Shown: in pieces, positions 1 through 10,900 of the stretch | Numbering within the stretch: the first letter of the stretch is position 1 | How the letters are laid out: every line of letters starts with the position of its first letter | DNA from: Cryptomeria japonica | Lineage: Eukaryota > Streptophyta > Pinopsida > Cupressales > Cupressaceae | Direction: 5' to 3' | DNA length: 64,000 nucleotides | Assembly (NCBI RefSeq): GCF_030272615.1 | Contig: NC_081413.1 | Coordinates: 103,562,239 to 103,626,238 of the forward strand | Translations under genes and position numbers: made by a program | Notes under the pieces: model-generated | Told to the model about the DNA's origin: nothing | Databases searched by the model: none | Seen by the model: the letters and a program-made list of their open reading frames with translations, nothing else

Positions 1-51
1 CTGTCAGATACTAATTCAGCCCCCCTCTCAGTATTTTTGGGAATCCTAACA
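1..51 (+). repeat. 3' tail of the E1 5' LTR
   Basis: The last 51 bases of the 5' LTR match the end of the 3' LTR at 5949-5999, including the C-rich run followed by CTCTCA and the terminal CCTAACA. The primer-binding site starts two bases later. Confidence 0.85.
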
Positions 52-53
52 TT

Positions 54-65
54 TGGTATAAGAGC
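54..65 (+). other. E1 primer-binding site (initiator tRNA-Met type)
   Basis: TGGTATAAGAGC differs by one base from the usual plant initiator-Met primer site TGGTATCAGAGC. It lies two bases after the 5' LTR end. The same site, unmutated, is used by copia A, copia B, E2 and the chromovirus in this window. Confidence 0.82.
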
Positions 66-122
66 TTGGTCCTCTATTTTCAAAAGCCTAACAACTTGAG
101 GAAGATCTCGTCACGGGTAGAG

Positions 123-1127
123 ATGGAAAACTTGAGAAAGCAATTGGAAACAACTCTTTCAGACTATGATGTAGAAAAAGTGAAGAATATAAAACTTGAG
201 GATGATCTGAAGGCTGCTCAGGATATTATTCAAGCACTTCAATAAAATTACACTATAGAAAGGAATAAAAGAAGAGAACTTTATGAGAAGATGCAGAAAG
301 AGGAAGATGAAAAGGAAACTCTTAATGATCTGGTGAACCAACTAAGACAAGATAATTGTACAATGAAGAATGAGATGCAAGATATGACTATGAGATTTTG
401 TAAAGAAATTGAAGACAGAAAGAAGATTGAAGATGACTTGACTAGAAGACTAAATGATGCCGGAAATGAAAACACAAGACTCAATCATGAAAATGATATG
501 TTGAAGACAGATTTGATGCACACACAAAATGACAGAACTGAACTCATGAGACAGAAAGGAATCTTGGAGAATGAACTGACTGCTGCAAATAAACACAAAG
601 AGAAATTCAAGAAAAGTTCAGACGAACTCGATGACATGCTGAAGAATCAGAAACCTAATGGTGATACAAATGGCCTTGGCTTTGAAGTTGGTGAAAGCTC
701 TAGTACTGCAAACAATCATGATCATAGTAAACCGGTAAGACAACCCAATGCTTACAAATTTAATGGGAAATGCTTTAACTGTAACAAGTATGGTCATAGA
801 GAAAATCAGTGTAGATCTAGAAATTATCAGAACACTAATACACCCACCGGTCAATGTTCCAAATGCAACAAAGCCGGTCATAATTCAGAAAATTGCAGAA
901 TGAATGTAAGATGTTATGTTTGTGGAAGATTTGGACATCTATCTAATCAATGCAGAACACATATCGGCATAGGATATGGGAAAGCTATTAAGAAAAACAA
1001 TGTGACTTGTTATGCCTATAATAAAATTGGATATATTGCAAAATTTTGTAGAAGCAAGTCCCCACCGACAAATAACAAAGGTCCTGGTTTGAAAGGTAAA
1101 GAAAAGGTTGAAGAGGTAACGAAATAA
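123..1127 (+). pseudogene. E1 ORF1: coiled-coil protein with CCHC zinc knuckles (gag-like)
   Basis: The frame opens at the ATG at 123 and runs to the stop at 1127, broken once by TAA at 243; the uninterrupted part is 291-1127 (278 codons). The first half is a charged, heptad-like coiled coil rich in E, K, N and L. The second half has four knuckles: CFNCNKYGHRENQC (771-812), CSKCNKAGHNSENC (855-896), CYVCGRFGHLSNQC (912-953), and a degenerate fourth (1008-1049) that has lost one Cys and the His. CCHC knuckles bind nucleic acid, so an RNA-packaging role is likely. I see no recognisable copia or gypsy capsid domain before them, so this is not a standard gag. The E2 ORF1 (61343-62632) has the same architecture and a matching linker (TNGLGF here, TNGLGY there). 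Confidence 0.8.
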
Positions 1128-1539
1128 TTTTCAAAGCAATGGATCAGAAAGTCAGAAAATAATTTTGATGGGAATACTCCTCCACTGACAGAATAGAGTA
1201 ACACTCCACCGGCAGGAAACTCTTCATCTAACTGAAGGAAGATCCTTTGGGGTTTTAGCAACAAAATGAAAAACATGCTATTATTCCCTTGGTTGATGGT
1301 GAGAAGTTTTAATTACTTCTATATTGGCAGATGAGTTAAGTTGTGACTTAATCGACGAGCATTAAATATGATAGTTGGAGAAAATAACATTATAAAGCAA
1401 GTGTTTTGGCTCCTTTTTCATTCACCGAGCATTCAAATCTTCGAGAGCATGAAAATTCCTGAGCAAAGGCATCCTTAGTGAAGAAGTGAAGCAATTCATC
1501 AAGCACTCATCCTTAAGGTAGATTGAGGTATTTATAACT
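1128..1539 (+). other. Untranslated spacer between E1 ORF1 and ORF2
   Basis: 412 bases with no sustained reading frame lie between the ORF1 stop and the ATG of ORF2. E2 has a spacer of similar size (450 bases) in the same place. Both contain a GAGCATTAA string. How ORF2 is expressed (splicing, an internal promoter or re-initiation) cannot be read from the sequence. Confidence 0.6.
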
Positions 1540-4500
1540 ATGGCTTCTTCATCCACTCATGAATTTATTGCAAACCCTACTGTGATTGAGGTTATTAAGC
1601 ATCCTAGACCCGTATTCAAACTGGTTCCCAAAATTGTGAATAAAGATGATAGCATATGTGCATTCTCTCAAATTCCTAAGGGAGTAGTATATGCTGAAGA
1701 CCCTAGGATATACATACATTGTCATATAGAGGAATTAGGTGATGATAAGATCAAAAACATGTATAGGACTATGATTTATGATAAATCTGGAAATGTCAAG
1801 CTGGAACACAAGGTAGTAGAAACCCTAGGCTTTGTGGATATTCTTAGCATTCCTGATTTTCCTGAGGATATTATAAGAATTGTGCTAAGCAAAGTTCATG
1901 GTGAATTCTTCTGGTTGGATTCAATCCATAAAATCACCAAGGAAGCCATTAAAGCAGTAACAGGGTTACCTTCCACTGGTAGCAGACCTGATAGAACCAA
2001 AAGAGTCTCAAATGACATAGTGATGGATTTAACCGGTGCAACTTTTGACAAAAAATCTCTAAGGGTAAATGACGTAAAGGACATCAATGTTAGATTTATT
2101 AGTATGATCTTAGGTTACAAAGCCACACATGCAAATAGGTTGAACTCAGTTTCTAGCCTATGTATCAAAAGTGCATATGATATGGTCAATGATAATGCTA
2201 GAATAGATGTGTGTGAATGGCTCAAAGATGAATTGATAGACAATCTAAAGAAGATTAAGGGAGATAGGAAAGGAACCTTTAGATTTGGAAATTTGCTTGT
2301 TTGTCTAATGTTGTACATAACTAAACAAGTACCTGGTATTGGTAGAAGAGATTTTGGTTTTGATATACCGATAAGAAAGCAACTATTGGATCTATTGAAC
2401 AACATGGGAGAAAACGGGGAAAAAAACTTAAATGAGCATTTTCAAGCATTGAAAGCTCAAATGAAAACTAGAATAAGACTGTCACAAGCTATTGTAGACA
2501 AATATCAGAAGGAAATTTGTTTTGTAATTAAAAAGGATGAAATCTGGATGGAGGCAGTTTTCCCTAGAACTATCTGGGTAACTGAAATGGGCTATGAAAC
2601 AGATGACAATATTATTGAAACTTATGCAAAAGCCCTCCTTGAAGCACCAAAGGAACCCATTGAGAAAGTTTTTGGAAATGCTGAAACAATTGAGAGTGGA
2701 ATTCAGTCAAGGAAAAGGGTTAAGAAAGTTGAGGAAATGGTAAGGAAAGGAACCCAACAGGCTAAAGAAATTAAGGAAGATGTTTTGAAGCAAACTGGTA
2801 TAAAGGAAAGTGAGTTGGAAGGACTTCAACCGGAAACTCATCTTTCACCGGTTGGAACTTCCTCTGAGAGTGATATACCGATGGTATTTAAAAGGGTAGA
2901 AAGGAAAAGAAAACCCTCACTGGTACCCTCACCTGCACCCAAGAGAACCAGACAAAAACAATAGGCAGTAAGGCCTCCAGTAAAGAAAATGAATCCAAAG
3001 AAGAAGAAGGTGAAACAAGACATTGCTCCACTAGATAAGCTTCTTAGTGAAATTACAGAGGATGGTAAGTTGAAGAACATTACAAACTATACAATACACT
3101 TTCTGTTGATGACAAAGAAAGCATTGAAAATAGTGTAATTTTACACTTGGATATTTATAAGAATTTTTTGATGAAAAATGTTGATGAGATACGCAATGAA
3201 TTGTATAGAAGACTAGAAGCCATAAGGGTAGCCATTGTTGAGCTGGATAAGAAAATAAAAATTGAAAAACTACTTGCAGTGCATCCAGTAAACTCACCTG
3301 ATGAGATAGACAAACTAATCAGTGAAGCTAACCGGACAGTATTTTCAACTGCTCACCGGCATGTAGCACTAATGGTAGGTAGAGTAAATGAAGTCTCTGA
3401 GGAAACAATAGATGCATGGGATATATTCTTTGTAGAAAAAGAGAAACAGGAAGAGTTACTAAGACCCAAAACTATCAGAGTATACCAAAAGGACAAGGAT
3501 AAAGGGAAAGGTAAGGTAGGTGGACCTCCAAGCCTGAAAATAACTGATAATGTGCTCCCACCTCCTTCGAATACTCCACCGGTAGATACTACAAACAATC
3601 AACTGGCCACTAAGATTATGGAGACTCCACTTGAGGATACTAATCCTGAATCTGAAATTTTGTATACTGTAAATATAGATACTCAAGAAGTAAAAGTTGT
3701 GGTTGACAGAGAAACCACTAAGGACAAGAAGAAAGATGTGACTACTAAGTCACCGGCTGCAGATGTTGAGGTTGAGGTAAAAGAAACTGTAAATATAAAC
3801 ATAGAAAAACCTACTCAGACAGAGCAACTGACAGAGGATACCACTGGTAAACCATTAGAGAAACTGGTAGATACAACTGATAAATAGTTAGGAGAACTAG
3901 AAATGGATAGTGCACAGGTACAAATAGAGAAATTGGAAGTACATACAGAGGCTACACCTAAGAAACTAGTTGTTGAGAGCTCAGAAAAACCTTCTAAGAC
4001 ACAGATGGAGAAACTGGAACAGGTATAGGTTGAGACACAAGTTTAGACAGAAATAGTGCCACCGGCTAAAACTAAAAAGCCCAAACCTTTACTTATAGAA
4101 TGCAAACATAGACTGACCTACCAGAGGTCAAATCAAGCAAGGTGATTACTACAACCAGTAGCATGGCTATTGTGAAGACAGTTGGACAGACATCTGGTAC
4201 TTCTATAGCAGAATTCCGACCTACAAATGTGGCAGAGGTCTTATTAGATTCAATAAAGAGGATCACATAGTGCAATGCACAAGCCTATAAGGCTATAGAT
4301 GATACAATCCCTATTCTTAAACTAGTAGCACCTAAATGCATAGTAGATAATAAAGATTCTTTAGGTCAACTAGATACATTGTCTAAGTTCATCACCGGCA
4401 ACATTTTGACAGTTGATCAAATAAATGAGGACACATTTAAAGAGAGATTGATTAAGGAAAAAGAGAAATTCTTTGAGGAAATTGTAAAGAAGAACAAGGA

Positions 4501-5020
4501 GAAAATGGACACCTTGTTACCAGATCTAGGAAAAACAATTTTGGATTTTAAGAAAATGTATAGGGATACTTGTAAAACAAACATCTTGACATGGGATATA
4601 GATTCAGAGATCAACAAAACTCAAACTGAAATAAACAATGTTGTTGACAATTTGATAGGTACATCCGATTCATTTTTGGAGATAAAAAAGAAAATTGGAG
4701 ATCTAGAAGAGAAAATTGAGAAGTTGGAGAAAGACAAAGAGAAAGTTAAGGATAAGGAAAAGAGCTTGAAATGAAAACTTGGTCCAAAACTAGACTACCT
4801 CATTTCTTTGAGAAAAGAAATTTATGAGGCTCTAGTTCCTAGACTTAAGACACCGGAAGAGAAAATGCACATACTCACCAGTATAGATCAGAGAACCCAA
4901 GAGGCATTACAGGAAAGCACAAGATTCAGTGACAGCTTAAAACTGATATTGACAGGTATATTCTAGATTGTAACCCACCGGTTACAAGAATCTAGGCAAG
5001 ACTCCACTAACAGTGAATGA
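1540..5020 (+). pseudogene. E1 ORF2: large protein of unknown function with Lys/Glu-rich and coiled-coil C-terminus
   Basis: The frame starts MASSS at 1540 and is open to 2964 (474 codons). It continues past a TAG and a frameshift (open stretches 3147-3887 and 4379-4774) to a final TGA at 5018-5020, about 1160 codons in all. The N-terminal ~400 residues look globular and match E2 ORF2 in scattered blocks: an ED.IRI.L..VHG block, an ANRLNSVS block, a block ending FRFGNLL, and a KYQKEICF-type block. After that the chain becomes Lys/Glu/Pro/Thr-rich, then coiled coil (around 4379-4900). I recognise no enzyme motif. Retention of the N-terminal blocks between two diverged elements suggests selection while the elements were active. 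It could be a structural protein or a factor that helps parasitise a helper element; neither is shown. Confidence 0.72.
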
Positions 5021-5040
5021 CAACCTTTGTAATTGATGTC

Positions 5041-5215
5041 AAAGGGGGAGTAGTAGAGATGAGAAAAATAAAAAAGTAGAGATCATCTGCTCAGGGGGAG
5101 CACACATTTGGTACAATTTTTGGTACAGTTTTTTGCAAGATTTTTGGACTTCAATTTTTTGATACATTCTTGAATTTTTCTCATGAGTGTTGCCATCAAT
5201 GCCAAAGGGGGAGAT
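5041..5215 (+). other. E1 polypurine tracts (three copies)
   Basis: AAAGGGGGAG at 5041-5050, CAGGGGGAG at 5092-5100, and AAAGGGGGAGAT ending at 5215, directly before the LTR. The last is in the right place to prime plus-strand synthesis. Several polypurine tracts before the 3' LTR are a known trait of Sirevirus-type copia elements; copia A and E2 show the same pattern. Confidence 0.8.
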
Positions 5216-5999
5216 TGTTGGCAAATGCACACTCCAATGAGAAATTGTAGGTGATTGAAGGTATTGTCATTGATGGCAACCTTACAATCATGTGATATCG
5301 GCAGGCACCGGCACCGGCAGACTCTACACCAGCATACAGAACACCGACACTGAAAAGGAAGAATACCGGCACCCTGGCCGACAACAATTTTGTATAAATG
5401 TATTTTGTAATTAATTGTAAAATATTTTGTAAGCTGACATGGTGGATTGTAATATGACTCATATATGTATGAGATCATTGTAGATCATTTAGGATATGAT
5501 ATGATGCGAAATATGAATAGAAGGTAGCAGACCTAATGTGCAAATTATTAGGTTAAGGGTTTATGTAAGTAGCAGAGCTTAAATCGGTACTGAATCTGGC
5601 ATAGCAAATGCTAATCTGAAGCAGTACAAAACATTGGATTTGTATAATCCATTTTTGTAAGTCAGTGTGACTTCTTTTGTAATTGAGCAGTGAGCTCTAG
5701 GCACTTGGCCTTCCTGCATGTGCAGGCCCCTATTGTAGCAGTAATATTCTCTTATTGGCCAGTAAGTGAATATTGTGGGTCACAAATCCCACCGAGGTTT
5801 TTCCCACACTGGGTTTTCTCGTTAAAATATTGTGTTATGGTGTTATTTTCATGTTGTGGTTGTTATTCTTATTTGGTACATTATTTCTGGTTTACCAGTA
5901 CACTATTTTAATATGTTTTTCATGTTATAGGTTAAGAAAATATTATTACCGGTTAGATACTGATTCACCCCCCTCTCAATATCTTTGGGAATCCTAACA
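5216..5999 (+). repeat. E1 3' LTR (784 bp)
   Basis: It begins TGTTGGCAAATG straight after the polypurine tract and ends AATCCTAACA. Around 5788-5850 it carries the block ACCGAGGTTTTTCCCA...GGGTTTTC...TTAAAATATTGTG. Relatives of this block are found in the other copia-type LTRs of the window. The C-rich run near its end (about 5967-5976) matches the start-side run of the - strand LTRs. Confidence 0.9.
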
Positions 6000-6680
6000 G
6001 TGAATGGTGAAGAGGAAGATGTGGATATTAGTGGAGAGACTATATCTATGGGCCGTTATGATGAGGGTGATGGATTAGGATTAGGCTCATCAAGAAGCGA
6101 CGAGGATGAGGGTGAGGATGATGGACATTATGTGGAGATTCCCAAGCTGTGGAGTCTAGAGGTGCGAAGAGAGTAGATGAGGAGGGATTGAGAGATTGAG
6201 TTAGGAATTTAGAGGACCTAGTCGCTACTTTATGATAGCGACGGATGGAGGATAGAGATCAGTATCGGCAGGTGATGGAGGAATGGACAATAGAGAGGGA
6301 TCAGATAGTTGTTAAGAGAGATCGACTATAGAGGGAGAGGGATGAAGCAGTTAGGAGAGCTCAGATCACCATGGATTCATACGATCAATTATTTGGGCCG
6401 GTGACAGAGGCATGTAGCCAAGCAAATAAATATTTTTCTACTGCACAGGAGGCTATTTATTATCAATAGGCTTATGAGAGAGCTATTTCTGAGGGTTAGA
6501 GGGAGCCTAGTTTTATTGCTTTCATGGGGAGAAGATCAAGTCGATCTACCTCTTGACAAGATAAAATTGGAGGAGTGATGGGTCCACCTAGGGCACCATC
6601 GGAACAGACTGGAGTTAGGTGAGATGCACCTACTGATAGAGGCAACATAGGTTGAGAGATTTGATATTGGTTTTGATGTT
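6000..6680 (+). pseudogene. Decayed acidic/coiled-coil coding region (E1 insertion target)
   Basis: Immediately right of E1 is a decayed coding tract. The first 58 codons (about 6003-6176) are Asp/Glu/Gly-rich. A second frame from about 6143 continues with a charged helical segment (EEWTIERDQ..., RERDEAVRRAQ) to about 6660. In that second frame most stops are TAG or TAA where Gln codons would fit. I do not recognise the family. It may be the C-terminal part of another transposon protein. No start codon or domain supports a function, and the left part would lie on the other side of E1, outside the window. Confidence 0.4.
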
Positions 6681-7899
6681 GTGGATATGATGTATTTTGA
6701 CATATTTCTATATGATATATGATATGCATTCTTGATGAGCTATTTGATGATAAACTTCATGGTGTAATGTTTCTTTATTGTGTTTTATGCTATTATGATG
6801 ATGAATGCAATGTGAATATGATATCATGCAGTAATTTGATATACCTTTATGTTGTGATGTATAGTGGTTGATGAAATTATTATTATAATGCAATGGACTA
6901 ACATTATGAAATGATATATATAAAAATGTAATTTGATGATGTCTATTTTTGTATGTCAACATAGGTGTTGAAAACTATGAATTTGGAAGAATTGTTAGTT
7001 GTTAGACATAGAATAGATATGAAATGATCATTCAATTTAATCCACCTTTTTTTATTCCATATTTAGATATGATAGAGATGATTTGATAGAATTTTGATGA
7101 GAAAGTCTTCATTGCTTTATTCATAGTGCAATACATTATCATCATTGAGCCTTATTATGTAATAATGGAGCTTATTACACCAGGGTATGAGGAGCCAAGA
7201 TGTATAGATATCTCATTGCAAAGAAACAAACACGTAGCAGACAAGGAATGAACCCTCCATTCTAGGAATTACACTAGAGGTCATGGCATTCACAAGCTGA
7301 ATGCTCCTATCACAAACACGCACTAGATAAATTGCCCCAGAACTTCATTGGTTCAAATGACAAACAACAAACAAATAAAATGATCATGCCCATCATGGCT
7401 CCTCTAGTCACTTTTTGGACATCCTTAAGTAGCTAAAAGCAATGATCTTCACCAATTTGATAAAAAGAGTCAACCAAAATAGACAAAACTCGGCAGTTAG
7501 ACTGACAATGCCTTTGCTTTGATATGTTTGATGTGCTTTTGATAATGTCTGGTTTCAGAAGTTTTGGACCCCTTTTAAGACTGACCTGTCTGATTTTGAG
7601 TGTAACGATTATGTTTAAGAGAAGATGTTGATCACGTTGATAGTTTGATAGTGCTCCGATAGATTAGATAGTTGATCAACTTGATTGCAGATGTTTTGAT
7701 AGGATAGTTTTATCCTTTGTTTAACTTTGTGCGAATTGTTTGATGGATATCTACTAGGGTGTTTGATTCTTGTGAGACAATTTATTGCAAGTTTTTTGAT
7801 GGTTTGGATTTTTAGTTTGTTTTTGATTGATTTTTTCAGGACTTTTTATGAATGTTTTTGTTTGGTTTTAAATTTTATGATGTTTTTGTTTGATGTTTT
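6681..7899. other. AT-rich DNA without a supportable gene
   Basis: No open frame with family resemblance on either strand. The sequence becomes strongly T-rich on the + strand from about 7700 towards the tandem repeat at 7900. Confidence 0.5.
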
Positions 7900-8087
7900 T
7901 CAAGACTTTATCTGATTTTTTAGAATTTTTTTAGGTCTTTATCTGAATTTTAGAATTTTTTCAGGTCTTTATCTGATTTTTAGAATTTTTTCAGGTCTTT
8001 ATCTGATTTTTAGAATTTTTTTCAGGTCTTTATCTGATTTTTAGAATTTTTTTCCGGTCTTTATCTGATTTTTAGAATTTTTTTCAG
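7900..8087 (+). repeat. Tandem repeat, six ~31-bp units
   Basis: Six consecutive copies of a unit reading (c)aggtctttatctgattt then tagaatttttt. Units differ by single substitutions and by the length of the T run. It ends abruptly at CAGTTATGCCCC. This is typical slippage or unequal-exchange growth of a short unit. Confidence 0.9.
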
Positions 8088-9160
8088 TTATGCCCCCAAG
8101 TGCAGATCTATGATGATGATATGCAACATTTATGTGGAGACAATGAATATTAGATATGAGTTATGCTAATGCAGGATGCATGACAAAAATGCAGTTCCTA
8201 TTCGAACAAGGATGAGTGTGTGTCTTTCATTCTAAAATGCACTAATTGGATTAAAGGTGTGAAATGTTTCAAACATAGGAGTTCAATCCATTCTCAAAAG
8301 ACTTAGACCATCCAAATTAAAACCCTATGTAACCAAGATTTATGAATGGAGGTGTGGAAAAATTCTCCATCAATTCTTGAAATTTTGATCTTGTTTTGCC
8401 CATGTGTGTGCATTTGAGTTCATTCTGACTCTTATAACCATCAAAGACCCTTGGAATCCTATGTGGCTAGCTATGTGCATTATCAAAATCATCTCAAATA
8501 GAGCCTCATTGCCAGCAAGCTTTTAGGGCTCCGATGAGGTTATGCATTATAATCTCTCAAACATTGCTCCATTGCTTGTAGGTATCCATAGCCTTGATGG
8601 AGTTACTTGCATGTTCCCATAGTCAAGTTTTTTGTTGAATTTATATGCGTGATATTTCAGTAATATATCATTTTTTTGTTTTGTCTTGAGATTGACATAA
8701 TACTTTTTTCTTTTGTTTTCTTGGCTTGACTTGTAATTGATGAAACCTACTTGGGTATGACAATTACAGTGGCGTTGAAGCAAAATATTGGATTTTTCAC
8801 TAGCCACATGACCAACTAGATATTTGTAATGACTTAGAGCTATTGGTTAATGTGTGAGATATATAAATTGATAAATTTTGGGTAACAAGACTTGATAATG
8901 AAACCTCTACCCAACCAAGGATAAATCTTAATCACAATGTGACATTGAAGATGAATGACTAAAGGCCTCCTAAAGACTTCATGAACAAGTATCTAGGAAA
9001 TGAGACAACCTTCATTCCTTTTGGTGCAAATAGGTGAATAACTCAAATAATCATCATGTTTTTATTGATGCAACTATATGAGAAATGAATAATGGTATGC
9101 AATGCGGTAAAGAAATATGCAAATACAGTGCTGAAAATTGAGATGAACCCACCCTTAGAT
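8088..9160. other. Flank downstream of the Tat-type element's pol
   Basis: Non-coding sequence between the tandem repeat and the integrase stop at 9161. If the gypsy element were complete its 3' untranslated region and 3' LTR would lie here (pol reads leftward). I could not find a convincing LTR boundary or a matching copy on the right side. Confidence 0.4.
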
Positions 9161-10330
9161 TTAATATCTTTTTAGGTGTATGTTGTTGATGGGATTAGGG
9201 AGTGATTTCCCCTCCATCATTTGCAAATGATAAGTGCCATTTCCAATTACTTTCATTATGACAAAAGGACCTAACCAGTTAGGCTCAAATTTTCCTAGTT
9301 TTCACGTTCAATGAGGTTCCTTTGGTTTTCTTTGAGAACGATATCTCCTATTTCGAAGCAACATGGGTTGACTCTTTTGTTGTAGCTTCTTCTCATTCTA
9401 TTTTGGTATCCTTGTAAATGATTCAGAGTGCTTTGTCATTTTTCATCTAGGAATTCTAACTCTTGCAAACGTGCTACTCTATAGTCTTCTTCTGAGATAA
9501 TGTTTTTCAGAGAGACCCTTAGGGATGGAAATTCTACCTCGATAGGCAAAATAACTTCTGCACCATAAACCAAAGAGAATGGTATTGTACCAGTTATCAT
9601 GTGCACTAGTTCAGTAAGCCCAAAGAGCCTAATTCAGTTGGAGATGCCAATATCATCCATTATCATTGACAACTTTCTTTAAAATTTTCAAAATAGTTTT
9701 GTTTGTTTCCTCTTCTTGACCATTGCTTTGGGGATAGTAGGGTGTCAGAAAGCATTGTTAGATGTTAAATTGTTCGCAAAGATCACTCACTTCTTGATTT
9801 TTGAAGGATCATCCATTATCAGTTATAATGAACATGGGTACCCCATATCTGCAAATAATATAATTCAAAATGAATTTAGCTATTTGCTTTCCTATTGTGA
9901 AAGTCATCAGGATTGCTTCAACCCATTTTCTAAAATATTTTGTAGTTGTGAATATAAACTTATGTCCGTTGGAGGAGGTAGGGTTTATTTTCCCTACAAG
10001 ATCTAATCCCCATTGTGAAAATGGCCATGGTGATATTATTGGCTGAAGATCTTGAGTAGGTGCATGAATGAGGTTCCCATGTATTTGGTATTGCTTGCAT
10101 CTTAGGACATACTTGTAAGCATCCTTTTCCATTATAGGCCAATAATAACGTGTTTGCAATAGTGTTTTTGCTAGAGCAGGTCCAAAAGAATGTGCGCCAC
10201 ATATGCCATCATGAACTTCTTTCAAGGTGATTTGTGCCTCCTCAACATCAAGGCATCTGAGTAAGGTGCTATCTACACTTTTTCTATACAAAGTGTTAGC
10301 AATAATTGAATGTTTTGATGATTATTGGAT
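9161..10330 (-). pseudogene. Tat-type element: integrase
   Basis: The longest open stretch is 10291-9809 (160 codons). Visible are an HxxH...CxxC-like zinc region with a lost cysteine (CKQYQIHG), then the core with WGLDLVG (first Asp), IITDNG (second Asp) and, after stops, a NGQEE block carrying the Glu. Near 9280-9161 the frame reads a GPFVIMKVIGNGTYHL segment, the C-terminal GPY/F-type module, and ends at TAA (9161-9163). No chromodomain follows, which separates it from the chromovirus at 31.7-39.5 kb. An integrase joins element cDNA to chromosomal DNA; this copy is broken by several stops. Confidence 0.78.
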
Positions 10331-10428
10331 GAGTGCCTTCCTTTGATTACGTGAAAGATCAGGAGGTATATATTGATCATGAAGCTATGCATATATATCT
10401 ATATACCATGGGGACTCAGGTCCTATTA

Positions 10429-10900
10429 TCATGCATACATATTCAGTGGATGGTATTTCATAAGCTGGGACAATGAGTTGTTCCACTTCAAATTCAAATT
10501 GAGTTCCATCATTTTGCATATCCAAGATAATCCTATTATTGTCATTGCATCTGATGCCTTATTTTGCAGCCTTGGTATCTGTTCAAAAGTGACTTTGGTG
10601 AAGTGTTGCTTGTATTCTTCCACCAATTGTTTGGATGGTTGCAACTTATCATCTTTTGTATTGTAATCATCATTGACTTGGTTAATAATAAGTTGTGAGT
10701 CTCCAAAGACCTGTAGGTCCTTGATCTTCTATTGTAGTGCAGTGTGTAGTCCTACCATCAGGGATTCATATTCAACAATGTTATTGGTGCAAGGGAAGCT
10801 AATCCTGAATGATTTGGGAATCAAATCTCCTTGAGGTGTTATGAACATAATTCCTGGTCCTACTCCATGATTTGTATGTGAACCATCAAAGAATAATTTC
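10429..10900 (-). pseudogene. Tat-type element: second (archaeal-like) RNase H
   Basis: Read leftward from about 10900, the frame gives FFDGSHTNHGVGPGI (Asp), then IVEYESLMVGL (Glu), then VFGDSQLIINQV (Asp), then NKASDAM (Asp). That is the ordered D-E-D-D set of an RNase H fold lying after the normal RNase H and before integrase. An extra RNase H of this type is a known hallmark of Tat elements and some chromovirus relatives. A stop interrupts the frame near 10729. The uninterrupted C-terminal part is 10644-10429. Confidence 0.72.

Larger units (their letters stand above)
1..5999 (+). mobile_element. Pol-less two-ORF LTR retrotransposon 'E1' (5' LTR cut by the window start)
   Basis: Seen: the tail of a 5' LTR (1-51), a primer-binding site (54-65), two coding regions (123-1127 and 1540-5020), three polypurine tracts and a complete 3' LTR (5216-5999) that begins TGTTGGC and ends CCTAACA. 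Both LTR ends share the string GGGAATCCTAACA. No reverse transcriptase, RNase H, integrase or retroviral-type protease motif appears in any frame of the 5.2-kb interior. Known: elements of this kind need enzymes supplied in trans. Inferred: the copia-like primer site, tracts and LTR start point to a copia/Sirevirus-type helper. E2 at the right end of the window has the same plan. The target duplication cannot be checked because the left flank lies outside the window. Confidence 0.88.

Noticed and set aside
1540-2964. E1 ORF2 as an ordinary plant gene
   Set aside because: It lies between a primer site and polypurine tracts of an LTR element, and E2 carries a homologue in the same position.
1540-5020. 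ORF2 as an envelope-like protein, as reported in some Sireviruses
   Set aside because: No signal peptide or transmembrane segment is visible, it follows a gag-like ORF rather than pol, and the C-terminus is charged coiled coil.
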